Position numbers and translations under genes: made by a program. Shown one piece after another: positions 11,451-21,801 of a stretch of DNA of 64,000 bases (position 1 is the first letter of the stretch; each line of letters opens with the position of its first letter). Source of the stretch: Nocardioides aurantiacus. GTDB lineage: Bacteria > Actinomycetota > Actinomycetes > Propionibacteriales > Nocardioidaceae. The stretch covers positions 3,968,001-4,032,000 of the forward strand of contig NZ_RKHO01000001.1 of the NCBI RefSeq assembly GCF_003752505.1, written 5' to 3'. The notes under the pieces are model-generated. The model made no database searches. It saw only the letters and a program-made list of their open reading frames with translations, and was not told the origin of the DNA.

Positions 11451-11575
11451 ACGGCGTCGTGCTCCACGTCGACGCCGCCGGCCTCCTGGCCGTGGCCCGA
11501 CTGATCGGTGACGGCCTGCGCGACGTCGGCCGCGAGGTCGGTCGAGTCCCGGGCCTGCTGGTGCGTCGGCACTAG
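11447..11575 (+). CDS. 42-residue hypothetical protein (or C-terminal part of a 73-residue ORF)
   Basis: The frame has strong GC3 bias and encodes VNGVVLHVDAAGLLAVARLI followed by an Arg/Gly/Val-rich tail ending in RRH. It may start at the GTG at 11447, coupled to the 12-codon leader by a GTGA overlap, or be the end of a 73-residue frame from an ATG at 11354. The upstream part of the longer frame shows weaker codon bias, which favours the short version. No family is recognised. It lies between the thioesterase promoter and the histidine kinase. Confidence 0.4.
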   Translation: MNGVVLHVDAAGLLAVARLIGDGLRDVGREVGRVPGLLVRRH

Positions 11576-11609
11576 TCCCCGCCATCCCCTCGGGTGGTCT
11601 GATCCACAA

Positions 11610-11631
11610 TTCCGGACAAACTGGTCCGGAA
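11610..11631. promoter_or_regulatory. Palindromic operator upstream of the histidine kinase
   Basis: TTCCGGAC-AAACTG-GTCCGGAA is a perfect 8-bp inverted repeat with a 6-nt spacer. It lies 16 bp upstream of CATAAT (11648-11653), the likely -10 box, itself 6 nt before the GTG at 11660. It is well placed to bind a dimeric regulator at the -35 region. Confidence 0.55.
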
Positions 11632-11659
11632 AAGACGGGCCGGCCCACATAATCCTGGG

Positions 11660-13741
11660 GTGAGGAACCCGTCGCGCGCCGCGGTGCGCCTGTCGCTCTG
11701 GTGCGGTCTGTACGCCGTCGCGGGCGTGCTCGGACGGGTCACGATCATCGACGACCAGGCGCTGAGCCTGGTCTGGCCCGCGGCCGGCGTCGGTGCGCTG
11801 TGGATCGCCACCAGCACCCGGCAGCGGCTGCCGGTCGACCTGCTCGCGATGGCCGGCGTGGTCTACGTCGTCAACGCCGCCACTGGCGCCTCGCCGGCCC
11901 TGGGGGCGGTGTTCGTGGTGACCAACCTGCTCCAGGCGCTGGTCTTCGCCGTCCTGGTGGGACGGCTCCGGCCCGGCTTGTGCACCCCCGGCGGGGACCG
12001 TGCTCCGCGCAGCCTGGACGACCTCGGTGTCGTCGGGGGCAGCGCGGCCGCCGCCTGCCTGGTCGCGGCGGCCGTCGGTCACCTGGCCCTGACGCTGCTC
12101 GGCCTGGACCCGACCCCGCTGGGCTTCGCGCTGTGGTGGGGCCGCAACCTCACCGGCATCCTGACCGTCGGCGTCCTCGGCCTGCTCGTGATCGCGCGGT
12201 ACGCAACGCCGGTCGCCGGGCAGCCGGGTGCGCGCCTCTCGCGGCGCACGGCGTGCGAGGCCGTGGCCCTGAGCGCCCTCTCGCTCGGCCTGGTGCTGGC
12301 GATCTTCGGTCGTGCGGAGGCGCCTCCCGTGGGCTTCTTGCTGCTCTTCGCGACGGTGATCGCCGGGGTGCGGCTCGGTCCGCTCGGCGCGGGCCTCCAC
12401 GGCCTCGGCACCGGCGGCGCCGCGGTCGCGTTCACGCTGCTCGGGCGCGGGCCCTTCGCCGGGGTGGGGGACCTGACCGAGCGGGCGCTCTACGCCCAGG
12501 TGTTCGTCACGATGACCGTGCTGACCGGCCTCGTCCTGGCCTTCAACCGGGCCGAGCGCAACCGCGCCCTCCTCGGGCTGCAGGCGCTCCAGGCCGACAC
12601 CGCCGACCGGGCGCAGCTGTTCGAGGCCGTGCTGGAGCACATGCGCGAGGGCGTGGTGGTCACCGACGCCCAGGGCGAGTTCCTGCTGCGCAACACCGCC
12701 GGCCGCGCCCTCCTGGGTGAGCTGCCCGGTGACTCCAGCCGGGTGCAGGACCCGGCCTACTACGACATGCGGCACCTCGACGGCAGCACGGTGCTGGCCG
12801 AGGAACGACCGTTCCGCCTGGCGGTCCAGGGCCACGAGGTCCTCGCGGACTACCTGCTGCGCCCCCGCGACGGACGCGACCCCATCGTGCTCGAGGTGGC
12901 CGCGTCGCCGCTGCCGCCGTCGGACCCGTCCGACCCGCAGCCGCGCGCGATCATCACCTACCGCGACGTCACCGCGCTCCGCCACGACCGCGACGCGCTC
13001 GCCTCCTTCAGCGGCGTCGTCGCCCACGACCTGAAGCGGCCGCTGACGGTCATCAACGGCTGGTCCGAGGCGCTCGCCGAGCGCTTCGCCGACGGTGCCG
13101 TGGAGCCCGGTGACGGGTTGCGGATGCTCGACCGGGTCACCGGCGCGGCCGTGCAGATGGGGCGGTTCATCGACGACCTGCTCAGCTACACCGTCGTCCG
13201 CGACGCCCCGGTGCAGCGTGTCGACGTCGACCTCTCGGCCGCCGCCGACGACGCCGCGGCGGTGTTCCGGGAGCGCGAGAACCGGCCGCAGGTCTACGTC
13301 CAGACCGGGCTGCACGCGCTGGCCGACCCGGTGATGGTGCGCCAGGTCCTCGACAACCTGATCGGCAACGCGACCAAGTACGTCGCCCCGGGCGTCCGTC
13401 CCCGGGTGCAGGTGCGCGGCCGGGAGGACGCCGACTGGACGCTGCTGACGGTGACCGACAACGGCATCGGGATCCCGCCCGACCAGCGCGAGCAGGTCTT
13501 CGAGACCTTCCACCGCGCCCACGGCGAGGCCTACCGCGGCACCGGCCTGGGGCTGGCGATCGTGCGCCGGGCGGTCGAGCGGTGCGGCGGCTCGGTGGTG
13601 GTGCGCGACAACCCCGGGGGCGGCACGGTCTTCGAGGTCCGGCTGCCGGCCGCGCCGCTCACCGAGGTGGTCGAGGCGCCCACGCCCGACGGCCCGGTGG
13701 TCCGTCACCGTGCGGACGGGGTAGCGTCCCGGCACACGTGA
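11660..13741 (+). CDS. Sensor histidine kinase with MASE1-like membrane domain and PAS domain
   Basis: A 693-residue sensor kinase. Residues ~1-300 carry eight or so transmembrane helices resembling a MASE1 sensory domain (LSLVWPAAGVGALWIATSTR is a typical segment). A PAS-like domain follows (~315-440: LFEAVLEHMREGVVVTDAQG), then a HisKA domain with phospho-accepting His456 in VVAHDLKRPL. A HATPase domain has the N box DNLIGNATKYV, G1 box DNGIGIPPDQ and G2 box GTGLGLAIVRR. It autophosphorylates on His; no partner response regulator is adjacent. A CATAAT box 6 nt before the GTG suggests a leaderless transcript. The signal is unknown. Confidence 0.88.
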   Translation: MRNPSRAAVRLSLWCGLYAVAGVLGRVTIIDDQALSLVWPAAGVGALWIATSTRQRLPVDLLAMAGVVYVVNAATGASPALGAVFVVTNLLQALVFAVLVGRLRPGLCTPGGDRAPRSLDDLGVVGGSAAAACLVAAAVGHLALTLLGLDPTPLGFALWWGRNLTGILTVGVLGLLVIARYATPVAGQPGARLSRRTACEAVALSALSLGLVLAIFGRAEAPPVGFLLLFATVIAGVRLGPLGAGLHGLGTGGAAVAFTLLGRGPFAGVGDLTERALYAQVFVTMTVLTGLVLAFNRAERNRALLGLQALQADTADRAQLFEAVLEHMREGVVVTDAQGEFLLRNTAGRALLGELPGDSSRVQDPAYYDMRHLDGSTVLAEERPFRLAVQGHEVLADYLLRPRDGRDPIVLEVAASPLPPSDPSDPQPRAIITYRDVTALRHDRDALASFSGVVAHDLKRPLTVINGWSEALAERFADGAVEPGDGLRMLDRVTGAAVQMGRFIDDLLSYTVVRDAPVQRVDVDLSAAADDAAAVFRERENRPQVYVQTGLHALADPVMVRQVLDNLIGNATKYVAPGVRPRVQVRGREDADWTLLTVTDNGIGIPPDQREQVFETFHRAHGEAYRGTGLGLAIVRRAVERCGGSVVVRDNPGGGTVFEVRLPAAPLTEVVEAPTPDGPVVRHRADGVASRHT
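13722..13727 (+). promoter_or_regulatory. -10 box TAGCGT upstream of the PEP synthase regulator gene
   Basis: TAGCGT lies within the last codons of the histidine kinase gene, about 40 nt before the GTG at 13768. It predicts a short leader of about 30 nt and independent transcription of the ppsR-ppsA pair. Confidence 0.35.
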
Positions 13742-13767
13742 CGCACACGTGGTGAGGGGACGGTGAG

Positions 13768-14625
13768 GTGGCCACACCCGACCAGGTCGAGACCGTCGTG
13801 CCGGTCTTCTTCCTCTCCGACAGCACCGGCATCAGCGCCGAGACGATGGGCAACGCGCTGCTCATCCAGTTCCCGGACCTGCTCTTCGACCGGACGCTGA
13901 TCCCGTTCATCTCCTCGGTCGAGGACGCCCGCCGCGTCGTCGAGCAGCTCGACGAGGCCATGGACGGACCGGTCACCCCGCTGGTGTTCAGCACCGCCGC
14001 CGAGGACGCCGTGCGCCAGGAGCTGCAGCGCACCCGCGCGCCCCTCATCGACTTCTTCGAGCTGCACATGGGTCGCGTCGAGGAGGTGCTCGGCCAGCGC
14101 GGCGTACGCCAGCCCGCCCGGCTGCACGGCGTCGGCGACATCAAGCGCTACAACAACCGGATGGCGGCCATCGAGTTCACCATCGAGCACGACGACGGCC
14201 AGAGCGTGCGGATGCTGGAGAAGGCCGACGTGATCCTGCTGGCGCCCTCGCGGTGCGGCAAGACCCCCACGAGCATGTACCTCGCCCTCCAGCACGGCCT
14301 CTTCGTCGCCAACTACCCGCTCGTCGACGAGGACCTCGAGAGCAGCGAGCTGCCCGACCCCGTGCGCGAGCACGTCGAGCGCTGCTTCGGGCTGGTGACC
14401 AACGTCGACCGGCTCAGCCGGGTGCGCGGCGAGCGCCGCCCGGGGTCGCGCTACTCCTCGCCCGAGCAGTGCCGCTGGGAGCTGCGCCGCGCGCAGCAGC
14501 TCTTCGACGGCCACCGGGTCCCCACCATCGACTCCTCGGCCCGCTCGGTCGAGGAGATCTCCACCGTCATCATCCAGCAGCTGGTCCGCACGCGCGGCCG
14601 CACCCGTCCCGCGTCGAACCGCTGA
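13768..14625 (+). CDS. ppsR: Pyruvate,water dikinase regulatory protein (PSRP/DUF299)
   Basis: A 285-residue bifunctional kinase/pyrophosphorylase of the DUF299 family. It switches PEP synthase off by ADP-dependent phosphorylation of a Thr next to the catalytic His, and reverses this with Pi. Visible hallmarks are the N-terminal [20 protein letters not shown], the P-loop-like [16 protein letters not shown] (about residues 155-172) and the C-terminal [17 protein letters not shown]. It lies 23 nt upstream of PEP synthase, its expected target, which supports the assignment. The start is a GTG; length is normal for the family. Confidence 0.93.
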   Translation: MATPDQVETVVPVFFLSDSTGISAETMGNALLIQFPDLLFDRTLIPFISSVEDARRVVEQLDEAMDGPVTPLVFSTAAEDAVRQELQRTRAPLIDFFELHMGRVEEVLGQRGVRQPARLHGVGDIKRYNNRMAAIEFTIEHDDGQSVRMLEKADVILLAPSRCGKTPTSMYLALQHGLFVANYPLVDEDLESSELPDPVREHVERCFGLVTNVDRLSRVRGERRPGSRYSSPEQCRWELRRAQQLFDGHRVPTIDSSARSVEEISTVIIQQLVRTRGRTRPASNR

Positions 14626-14648
14626 CGCCCCACCCGAGGAGCACCCCC

Positions 14649-17072
<2,424 letters not shown>

Positions 17073-17100
17073 GGGTCTGGCTGCACGTAGACGCGAGACG

Positions 17101-17174
17101 CATGTAACGCGGGGTTATGGCATGTGAACAAGGGCCGTCCGGCACACCCGAGCACCACAACACCGCACCAGATG
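17101..17174 (+). repeat. 74-nt palindromic repeat, unit B-left
   Basis: The unit begins CATGTAACGCGGGGTTATGG and ends CACCGCACCAGATG. GCGGGGTTATGG near the start pairs with CCACAACACCGC near the end (10 of 12 positions). It lies between the PEP synthase stop and the HAD phosphatase, facing rightwards. Its mate at 17923-17995 is inverted and roughly 85% identical by eye. Confidence 0.8.
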
Positions 17175-17243
17175 TACGCCGCCGGGATGCGCGGCCCCGG
17201 GTTGTCGGTCAGGGACGACCACCCGTCTGGGAGGCTCCTGCCC

Positions 17244-17888
17244 GTGAGCGGACGCGACGTGAGAGCCGTGCTGTGGGACATGGACGGGACGCTGATTGAC
17301 TCCTCGGCGATCGTGCCGGACGCGTTCGTCGAGACGGTGCTCTCGCTCGGCGGGCCGCGGCTGACCCGCGACGAGGTCGTCGCCTACTACGACGCCGGCG
17401 CGCCCCACGTGATGCTCGGGATGATGCTGGACCGCGAGCCCGACCCGGTGCTGGGCGAGCGCTACCACGCCACGCTGGCCGATGTCGGGAGCGGCGTACG
17501 CGTGCACGACGGGGTGGCCGAGGTGCTGGCCGAGCTCCACGGGCGCGGCGTGCCGATGGGCGTCTTCACCGGCAACAGCGCGCGGGCCGCGTCGATCCTG
17601 CTGGAGGCGGCCGGGCTGCGGGGCTGGTTCGACGCGGTGGTCGGCGGCGACGAGGTGGAGCGGCCCAAGCCCGCCCCCGACGGCGTGCTGCGGGTCGCGC
17701 AGGAGCTCGGGGTGGACCCGGCGCGCTGCGTCTACGTCGGTGACTCACCCCTCGACGTCGGCGCCGCCCGTGACGCCGGAGCGGTGCCGCTCGCGGCCGG
17801 CTGGGGGCACCTGTTCGACGCCGACCGGGCGGTCACCGTGCTGGCCACCCCGGCCGACCTGCTGGCACACCTGACGACAGTCGGCTGA
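17244..17888 (+). CDS. HAD-superfamily phosphatase bracketed by inverted repeats
   Basis: A 214-residue HAD hydrolase of the phosphoglycolate phosphatase/beta-phosphoglucomutase-like subfamily. All four motifs are present: nucleophile in WDMDGTLIDSS, motif II FTGNSAR, the Lys of motif III in ERPKPAPDG, and motif IV YVGDSPLDVGAA. The helical cap inserted after motif I fits subtype IA. It should dephosphorylate a small phosphate ester; the substrate is not predictable. The GTG at 17244 was chosen because GGAGG lies about 10 nt upstream and motif I then begins near residue 10; the longer frame upstream runs into the repeat. The gene stands alone between two inverted 74-nt repeats. Confidence 0.85.
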   Translation: MSGRDVRAVLWDMDGTLIDSSAIVPDAFVETVLSLGGPRLTRDEVVAYYDAGAPHVMLGMMLDREPDPVLGERYHATLADVGSGVRVHDGVAEVLAELHGRGVPMGVFTGNSARAASILLEAAGLRGWFDAVVGGDEVERPKPAPDGVLRVAQELGVDPARCVYVGDSPLDVGAARDAGAVPLAAGWGHLFDADRAVTVLATPADLLAHLTTVG

Positions 17889-17922
17889 CCAGCCGGGTCC
17901 CGCCCGGGCGGAGGGCGGCGGC

Positions 17923-17995
17923 CATGTGGTGCGGTGCTGTGGTGCTCAGCGCGCCATACAGGCCTTGTTCACATGCAATAACCCCGCGTTACATG
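17923..17995 (-). repeat. 74-nt palindromic repeat, unit B-right (73 nt)
   Basis: Read on the minus strand, the unit begins CATGTAACGCGGGGTTATTG and ends CACCGCACCACATG, so its own ends (CATGT and ACATG) are inverted repeats. It is the inverted partner of 17101-17174 and lies between the HAD phosphatase stop and the convergent flavoprotein gene. Confidence 0.8.
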
Positions 17996-18036
17996 GCCGG
18001 CCGGGTCCGGCCGGGTCCGTGCCGACCCCAGCCCGG

Positions 18037-19323
18037 TCACCCCAGCCCGAGCGCCTGCCGGACGTGGTCGTTGGTGAACTTGCCGGCGGGGTCGGTGCGG
18101 GCGAGGAGGTCGCGGAAGTCGGGCAGGCGCGGGTAGAGCCCCGGGTCGACGGCGCCGTGGACCTTGCCCCAGTGCGGCCGGGCGGCGTACGGCGCGAGGG
18201 CGTCCTCGATGCGCAGCGCCATCGACAGCACGGCCATCGGGTCGCGCTTCCAGGTGAAGTGCAGTGCCACGGTCTCCCGACCCTGTGCCGGGGAGAGCCA
18301 CAGGTCGTCGCCGCGGATCGCGCGGATCTCGGTGACGGCGAGCAGCGCCTCGAGCTCGCCACCGAGGGCGGCCGCCAGGTCGGTGACCGCCCGCAGCGCG
18401 GGGACGGCGTCGTCGGCGTCGACGAACCACTCGGTCTGGATCTCGTCGCCGAAGCTGGGCTGCCGGTCGCCGCGGAAGTGCGGCAACCGCTCGGCCCACG
18501 GGCCGGGCTCGCCGCGCAGCGTCAGGTGGTCCTCGCCGGGCAGCAGCCGGAACGCGGCGTCGGCGGCCATCGGCGGCACCCCGCCCGTCCAGTCCAGAGG
18601 CACCTCGTCGGGCTCGACGCGGTGCTTGACCAGCACCTCGGTCGGGTCGGTGTCGTTCCAGCGGCCGAACACGCTCACGCTGTACGCCGACCCCAGCAGC
18701 TCGGTGACCTGCTCGATCGACTCCGACCAGCGCAGGTGGTCGTAGAGGTCCTGGCGCACGAGGTAGGTCGGCTCGACCTCGAGGTCGAGCCGGGTGACCG
18801 CTCCCAGCGCCCCGAGCGCGACGACCGAGCCGTCGAAGTCGACGTGGTTGTCGGCGATGGTGCGCAGCTCACCGGAGGGGTCGATCAGCTCCAGGCGTCG
18901 TACGCCGGCGGCGAGGACGCGGTTGCCGGCCCCGGACCCGTGGGTGCCGGTGGCGCAGGCACCGCCGACGGAGATGTGCGGCAGCGACCCGAGGTTGGCG
19001 AGCGCGAGGCCGCGCTCCTGCAGGAACGACGCGACGACGCGGTACGGCGTGCCGCTGGTCACCCGGACGGTGCCCTCGGCCTCGTCGAGCTCCGGCTCGG
19101 CCGTGACGCCGGTCAGGTCGATTAGCGTCCCGGGGGTGTCGCAGAGGTCGTTGAAGGAGTGGCGGGTGCCCACCAGCCGGACGTGGTCGGCGTCGGCGAC
19201 CGCCTGCTGCGCCTCCTCGACGGACCCGGCCCGCAGGTAGCGGCCGGCGGAGTAGCGGTGGTTGCCGGCCCAGTTGACCAGCTCGTCGGGGGTGGGTGCG
19301 CTCACATCAGCAGAGCATGTCAC
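18037..19323 (-). CDS. FAD-linked oxidase of the alditol oxidase/D-arabinono-1,4-lactone oxidase family
   Basis: A 428-residue flavoprotein. The N-terminal FAD-binding domain (~10-190) contains VGTRHSFNDLCDTPGTLIDL, whose His is the covalent flavin attachment site in this family, and LPHISVGGACATGTHGSG. The C-terminal substrate domain ends with RPHWGKVHGAVDPGLYPRLP, the hallmark of alditol and aldonolactone oxidases, including the catalytic Lys. Such enzymes oxidise polyols (xylitol, sorbitol) with O2, giving H2O2. The GTG start at 19323 overlaps the stop of the upstream glycosyltransferase by 4 bp; a GTG at 19305 is an alternative. It is last in an operon with two glycosyltransferases, an unusual partnership. 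Confidence 0.85.
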   Translation of the reverse strand: MTCSADVSAPTPDELVNWAGNHRYSAGRYLRAGSVEEAQQAVADADHVRLVGTRHSFNDLCDTPGTLIDLTGVTAEPELDEAEGTVRVTSGTPYRVVASFLQERGLALANLGSLPHISVGGACATGTHGSGAGNRVLAAGVRRLELIDPSGELRTIADNHVDFDGSVVALGALGAVTRLDLEVEPTYLVRQDLYDHLRWSESIEQVTELLGSAYSVSVFGRWNDTDPTEVLVKHRVEPDEVPLDWTGGVPPMAADAAFRLLPGEDHLTLRGEPGPWAERLPHFRGDRQPSFGDEIQTEWFVDADDAVPALRAVTDLAAALGGELEALLAVTEIRAIRGDDLWLSPAQGRETVALHFTWKRDPMAVLSMALRIEDALAPYAARPHWGKVHGAVDPGLYPRLPDFRDLLARTDPAGKFTNDHVRQALGLG

Positions 19324-20633
19324 CAGTCGCCGAGCCACGCCTCCAGGGAGAGGTCGTCGGGCAGCGGGCGGCCCGGCGCGGGCGCCGTCGCGGGTGCGGG
19401 CGGGGTGGTGCCCCAGCGCTCGGCGCGGCGCACCAGCCGCAGCTCGGTGGTGGTCGCGACCGGTCCGGCGGCGTCGTGGAGCACCCCGGGGGAGGCGCCG
19501 GCCAGCAGCGTGCGCCAGGCGTCGTCGTCGAGCTGCCAGGGCCGGTGCAGCCCGACCAGCAGCCGCGCGGGGGAGGCCGCGGCCGCGGCGAGCGGGTCGC
19601 CGTCGTGCCGCAGCACGCGCGGCTCGCCGGCGAGCACCCCGGCCTGCCGTTCGTCGAGCAGCAGGTGCGCGGTCGGGTCGGCGCGCAGCGCGGCATCGCA
19701 CACCAGCAGCAGCGCGCGGTCGTCGAACGCGGCGTCGGTGGCGAGCAGCCGGTCGACCGGGGTGGGGCGGCCGGCCAGGCCGAGCAGGCCGCGCGGCGCG
19801 AGCCCGGGCACGCCGACCCGGGAGGCGATCGCGGCGGTCTCGGCGGTCTTCACGCCGCGCGGGCGCTCCCCGGCGTCGGGGCCGTCGTGCCAGGCGACCG
19901 CCGCCGGCTCGTGGGCGAGCAGGCCACCGGCGAGGCGGCTGCGGTGCGCGAGCTCCCAGTCCTCCCCGCCGTACGCCGTGAAGCCCTCGTCGAACCCGCC
20001 CAGCTCCTCGAACCACCAGCGCGAACAGGCCATCACGGCGCTGATGACGAACCGGCACGACAGGTCGTCGGCGTCCCGCAGGTCGCGCGAGGCGGCGTAC
20101 GCCGAGCGCAGCCACGGCGGCTCGGTGAGCTCGTGCGCCGGCCCTGCGACCTCGACCGGCGCGTCGACGGGGCGGGCGGCGAGGTCGGCGTGGCGGCGGC
20201 GGCCGACCACGAGGACGTCGGGCTGCAGCCGCGGCAGCCGGGTCAGCGCCTCGAGCAGCCCGGGCTCCGGCGTGGTGTCGGCGTCCAGCAGCACGACGAC
20301 GTCGGTGCCCAGCTGCGCGACGCCGTGGTTGCGGGCGGCGGCGGCGCGGAAGCCGCGGTCCTCCTGCGTCACGAGCCGTACGCCGCGCGGCACGCCCGGC
20401 GGCACGGCCGACCCGTCGTCGGAGACCACGACCTCGTCGGGTGGCAGCGTCTGGCGGGTCAGGGCGTGCAAGGTGCGCGCCAGCTCGGCCGGCTGCTCGA
20501 AGTGGGTGACCACGACGCCCACGGTGCGGCGGGGGGCGTCCTGCTGCTCGATCGCGTCGCGGTCGGCGTCGGAGCGGGGGCGTCCCCAGGGCGGGCGGGA
20601 CCAGGGCGGGCGGGACCCCGGGGCCGGGGTCAC
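19320..20633 (-). CDS. Family 2 glycosyltransferase
   Basis: A 437-residue GT-A fold enzyme. Residues ~37-160 form the nucleotide-sugar domain: VGVVVTHFEQPAELARTLHA, DEVVVSDDGS, and the metal-binding LLDADTTPEPG (a DxD motif). GGEDWELAHRSRLAG near residue 225 supplies the ED base motif of GT2 polymerases and GalNAc-transferase-like enzymes. The C-terminal ~180 residues are unassigned and Ala/Leu-rich. The donor and acceptor are unknown. Short SRPPW repeats precede the catalytic domain. The start GTG overlaps the upstream gene by 4 bp and the stop overlaps the flavoprotein by 4 bp, so all three are translationally linked. No membrane helix is seen, so it probably acts in the cytoplasm. Confidence 0.82.
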   Translation of the reverse strand: MTPAPGSRPPWSRPPWGRPRSDADRDAIEQQDAPRRTVGVVVTHFEQPAELARTLHALTRQTLPPDEVVVSDDGSAVPPGVPRGVRLVTQEDRGFRAAAARNHGVAQLGTDVVVLLDADTTPEPGLLEALTRLPRLQPDVLVVGRRRHADLAARPVDAPVEVAGPAHELTEPPWLRSAYAASRDLRDADDLSCRFVISAVMACSRWWFEELGGFDEGFTAYGGEDWELAHRSRLAGGLLAHEPAAVAWHDGPDAGERPRGVKTAETAAIASRVGVPGLAPRGLLGLAGRPTPVDRLLATDAAFDDRALLLVCDAALRADPTAHLLLDERQAGVLAGEPRVLRHDGDPLAAAAASPARLLVGLHRPWQLDDDAWRTLLAGASPGVLHDAAGPVATTTELRLVRRAERWGTTPPAPATAPAPGRPLPDDLSLEAWLGDW

Positions 20634-21694
20634 GCGACCCGGCCGGTGCCCTGGAGCAGCACCCGCTGCCAGAACCGCTCGTAGCCGCGCGCCGCGTCGG
20701 CCAGGTCGTGGGCGAGCCCGGCCCCCGGTCGCAGCCGCGTGCTGGAGGGGTCGGCGAGGGCGGCGGCGACGGCGTCGGGCAGGCCGGCGACGTCGACGAG
20801 GTGGAGGGTGCCGGGGCGGAGCCGGGCCATCTCCTCGAAGTAGGGGCCGCGGCGCACCAGCGGTCGCCTCCCGGCCGAGAGCCAGGAGTTGACCGAGCCG
20901 GAGGCCGAGACGTTGCGGTGCCCGGCGTACGGCACGTCGACGGCGGCCAGGGCGGCGTCGAGCTCGTGGTCGGCCAGCCAGCCGCTGATCCGCACCTCGA
21001 CGCCGATCCGGGCGCCGCGGCGCACGAGCTCCTCGGCGTCGGCGTCGTGGCCGCGGGCGACGGCGCCCAGCGCGAGCACGTCGACCACCAGGCCGCGGCG
21101 GGCGAGCGCGGCGGCGGCGCCGAGCGCCTGCAGGTGGCCCTTGCCGGGGTAGACCCAGCCCGCGACCCCCAGCGTGCTGCGCCCCGGGCGGTGCCAGCTC
21201 CCGCCGTCGGGGTGCCCGGGGTGATCGGGGTGCCCGGTGCGATCGGGGCGGGCCACCGCGGGCAGCGGCACCACCCCGACGGGGGTCCGGGGGCCCGGGT
21301 GGTCCTCGAGCACGCGGGCGAGCAGGCCGCGCTCGTGCCGGGAGGAGACCACGACGCCGGCCGCGGCGCGGGCCATGGCGGCGTAAGCCGCACGGCGGCG
21401 GGGGAACAGCGCGCGCCCGTCGTGGGGCTGCGGCACGTCGTGGAGGGTGAGCGTGGTCGGGCGGGACCGGCAGACGGCGACGACGGCGGTCGCGGCGGCC
21501 TCGGGCGTGGCGCCCCAGACCCGGTCGGTGACGTGGAGGTGCAGCGGTCGGGCGTCGCCCGGGGGCACCTCGGCCACCACCGTGGCGCCGACGGCGTCGG
21601 CGAGCTGGCGGGCGCACAGGTCGACCCCGTGGCCGCGGGGGCCGGGGACGACGTGGACGGGGACGTCTCCTGAGGTCTCACTCGGTGTCGGCAC
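20630..21694 (-). CDS. GT-B glycosyltransferase (GT4-like)
   Basis: A 354-residue protein with two Rossmann-like halves typical of GT-B transferases. The N-terminal half includes TLTLHDVPQPHDGRALFPRR and GVVVSSRHERGLLARVL. The C-terminal donor half starts at about residue 180 with LGVAGWVYPGKGHLQALGAA and includes VPYAGHRNVSASGSVNSWLS in place of the usual E(x)7E region. A Pro/His/Gly-rich linker (TGHPDHPGHPDGG) joins the halves. It is the first gene of the glycosyltransferase-oxidase operon, with a GTG start and a GGAGG site 10 nt upstream. The donor sugar is unknown; the context suggests a cell-surface or secondary-metabolite glycan. Confidence 0.72.
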   Translation of the reverse strand: MPTPSETSGDVPVHVVPGPRGHGVDLCARQLADAVGATVVAEVPPGDARPLHLHVTDRVWGATPEAAATAVVAVCRSRPTTLTLHDVPQPHDGRALFPRRRAAYAAMARAAAGVVVSSRHERGLLARVLEDHPGPRTPVGVVPLPAVARPDRTGHPDHPGHPDGGSWHRPGRSTLGVAGWVYPGKGHLQALGAAAALARRGLVVDVLALGAVARGHDADAEELVRRGARIGVEVRISGWLADHELDAALAAVDVPYAGHRNVSASGSVNSWLSAGRRPLVRRGPYFEEMARLRPGTLHLVDVAGLPDAVAAALADPSSTRLRPGAGLAHDLADAARGYERFWQRVLLQGTGRVA

Positions 21695-21801
21695 GGGCAG
21701 CTCACCTCCGGGGTCGTGGGGCGGGACGGGGGCCGTGTACCCGCTCGGCCCCCCCTGACCCCCCGGGGGGCCGTCGACCCGTTCCGCGCGATGATCGGGG
21801 G

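Noticed and set aside
17101-17995. Integron attC sites or tRNA-like structure for the 74-nt repeats
   Set aside because: The core-site pattern GTTRRRY/RYYYAAC is not present, there is no integrase, and the fold does not match a tRNA cloverleaf despite the CCA near one end.
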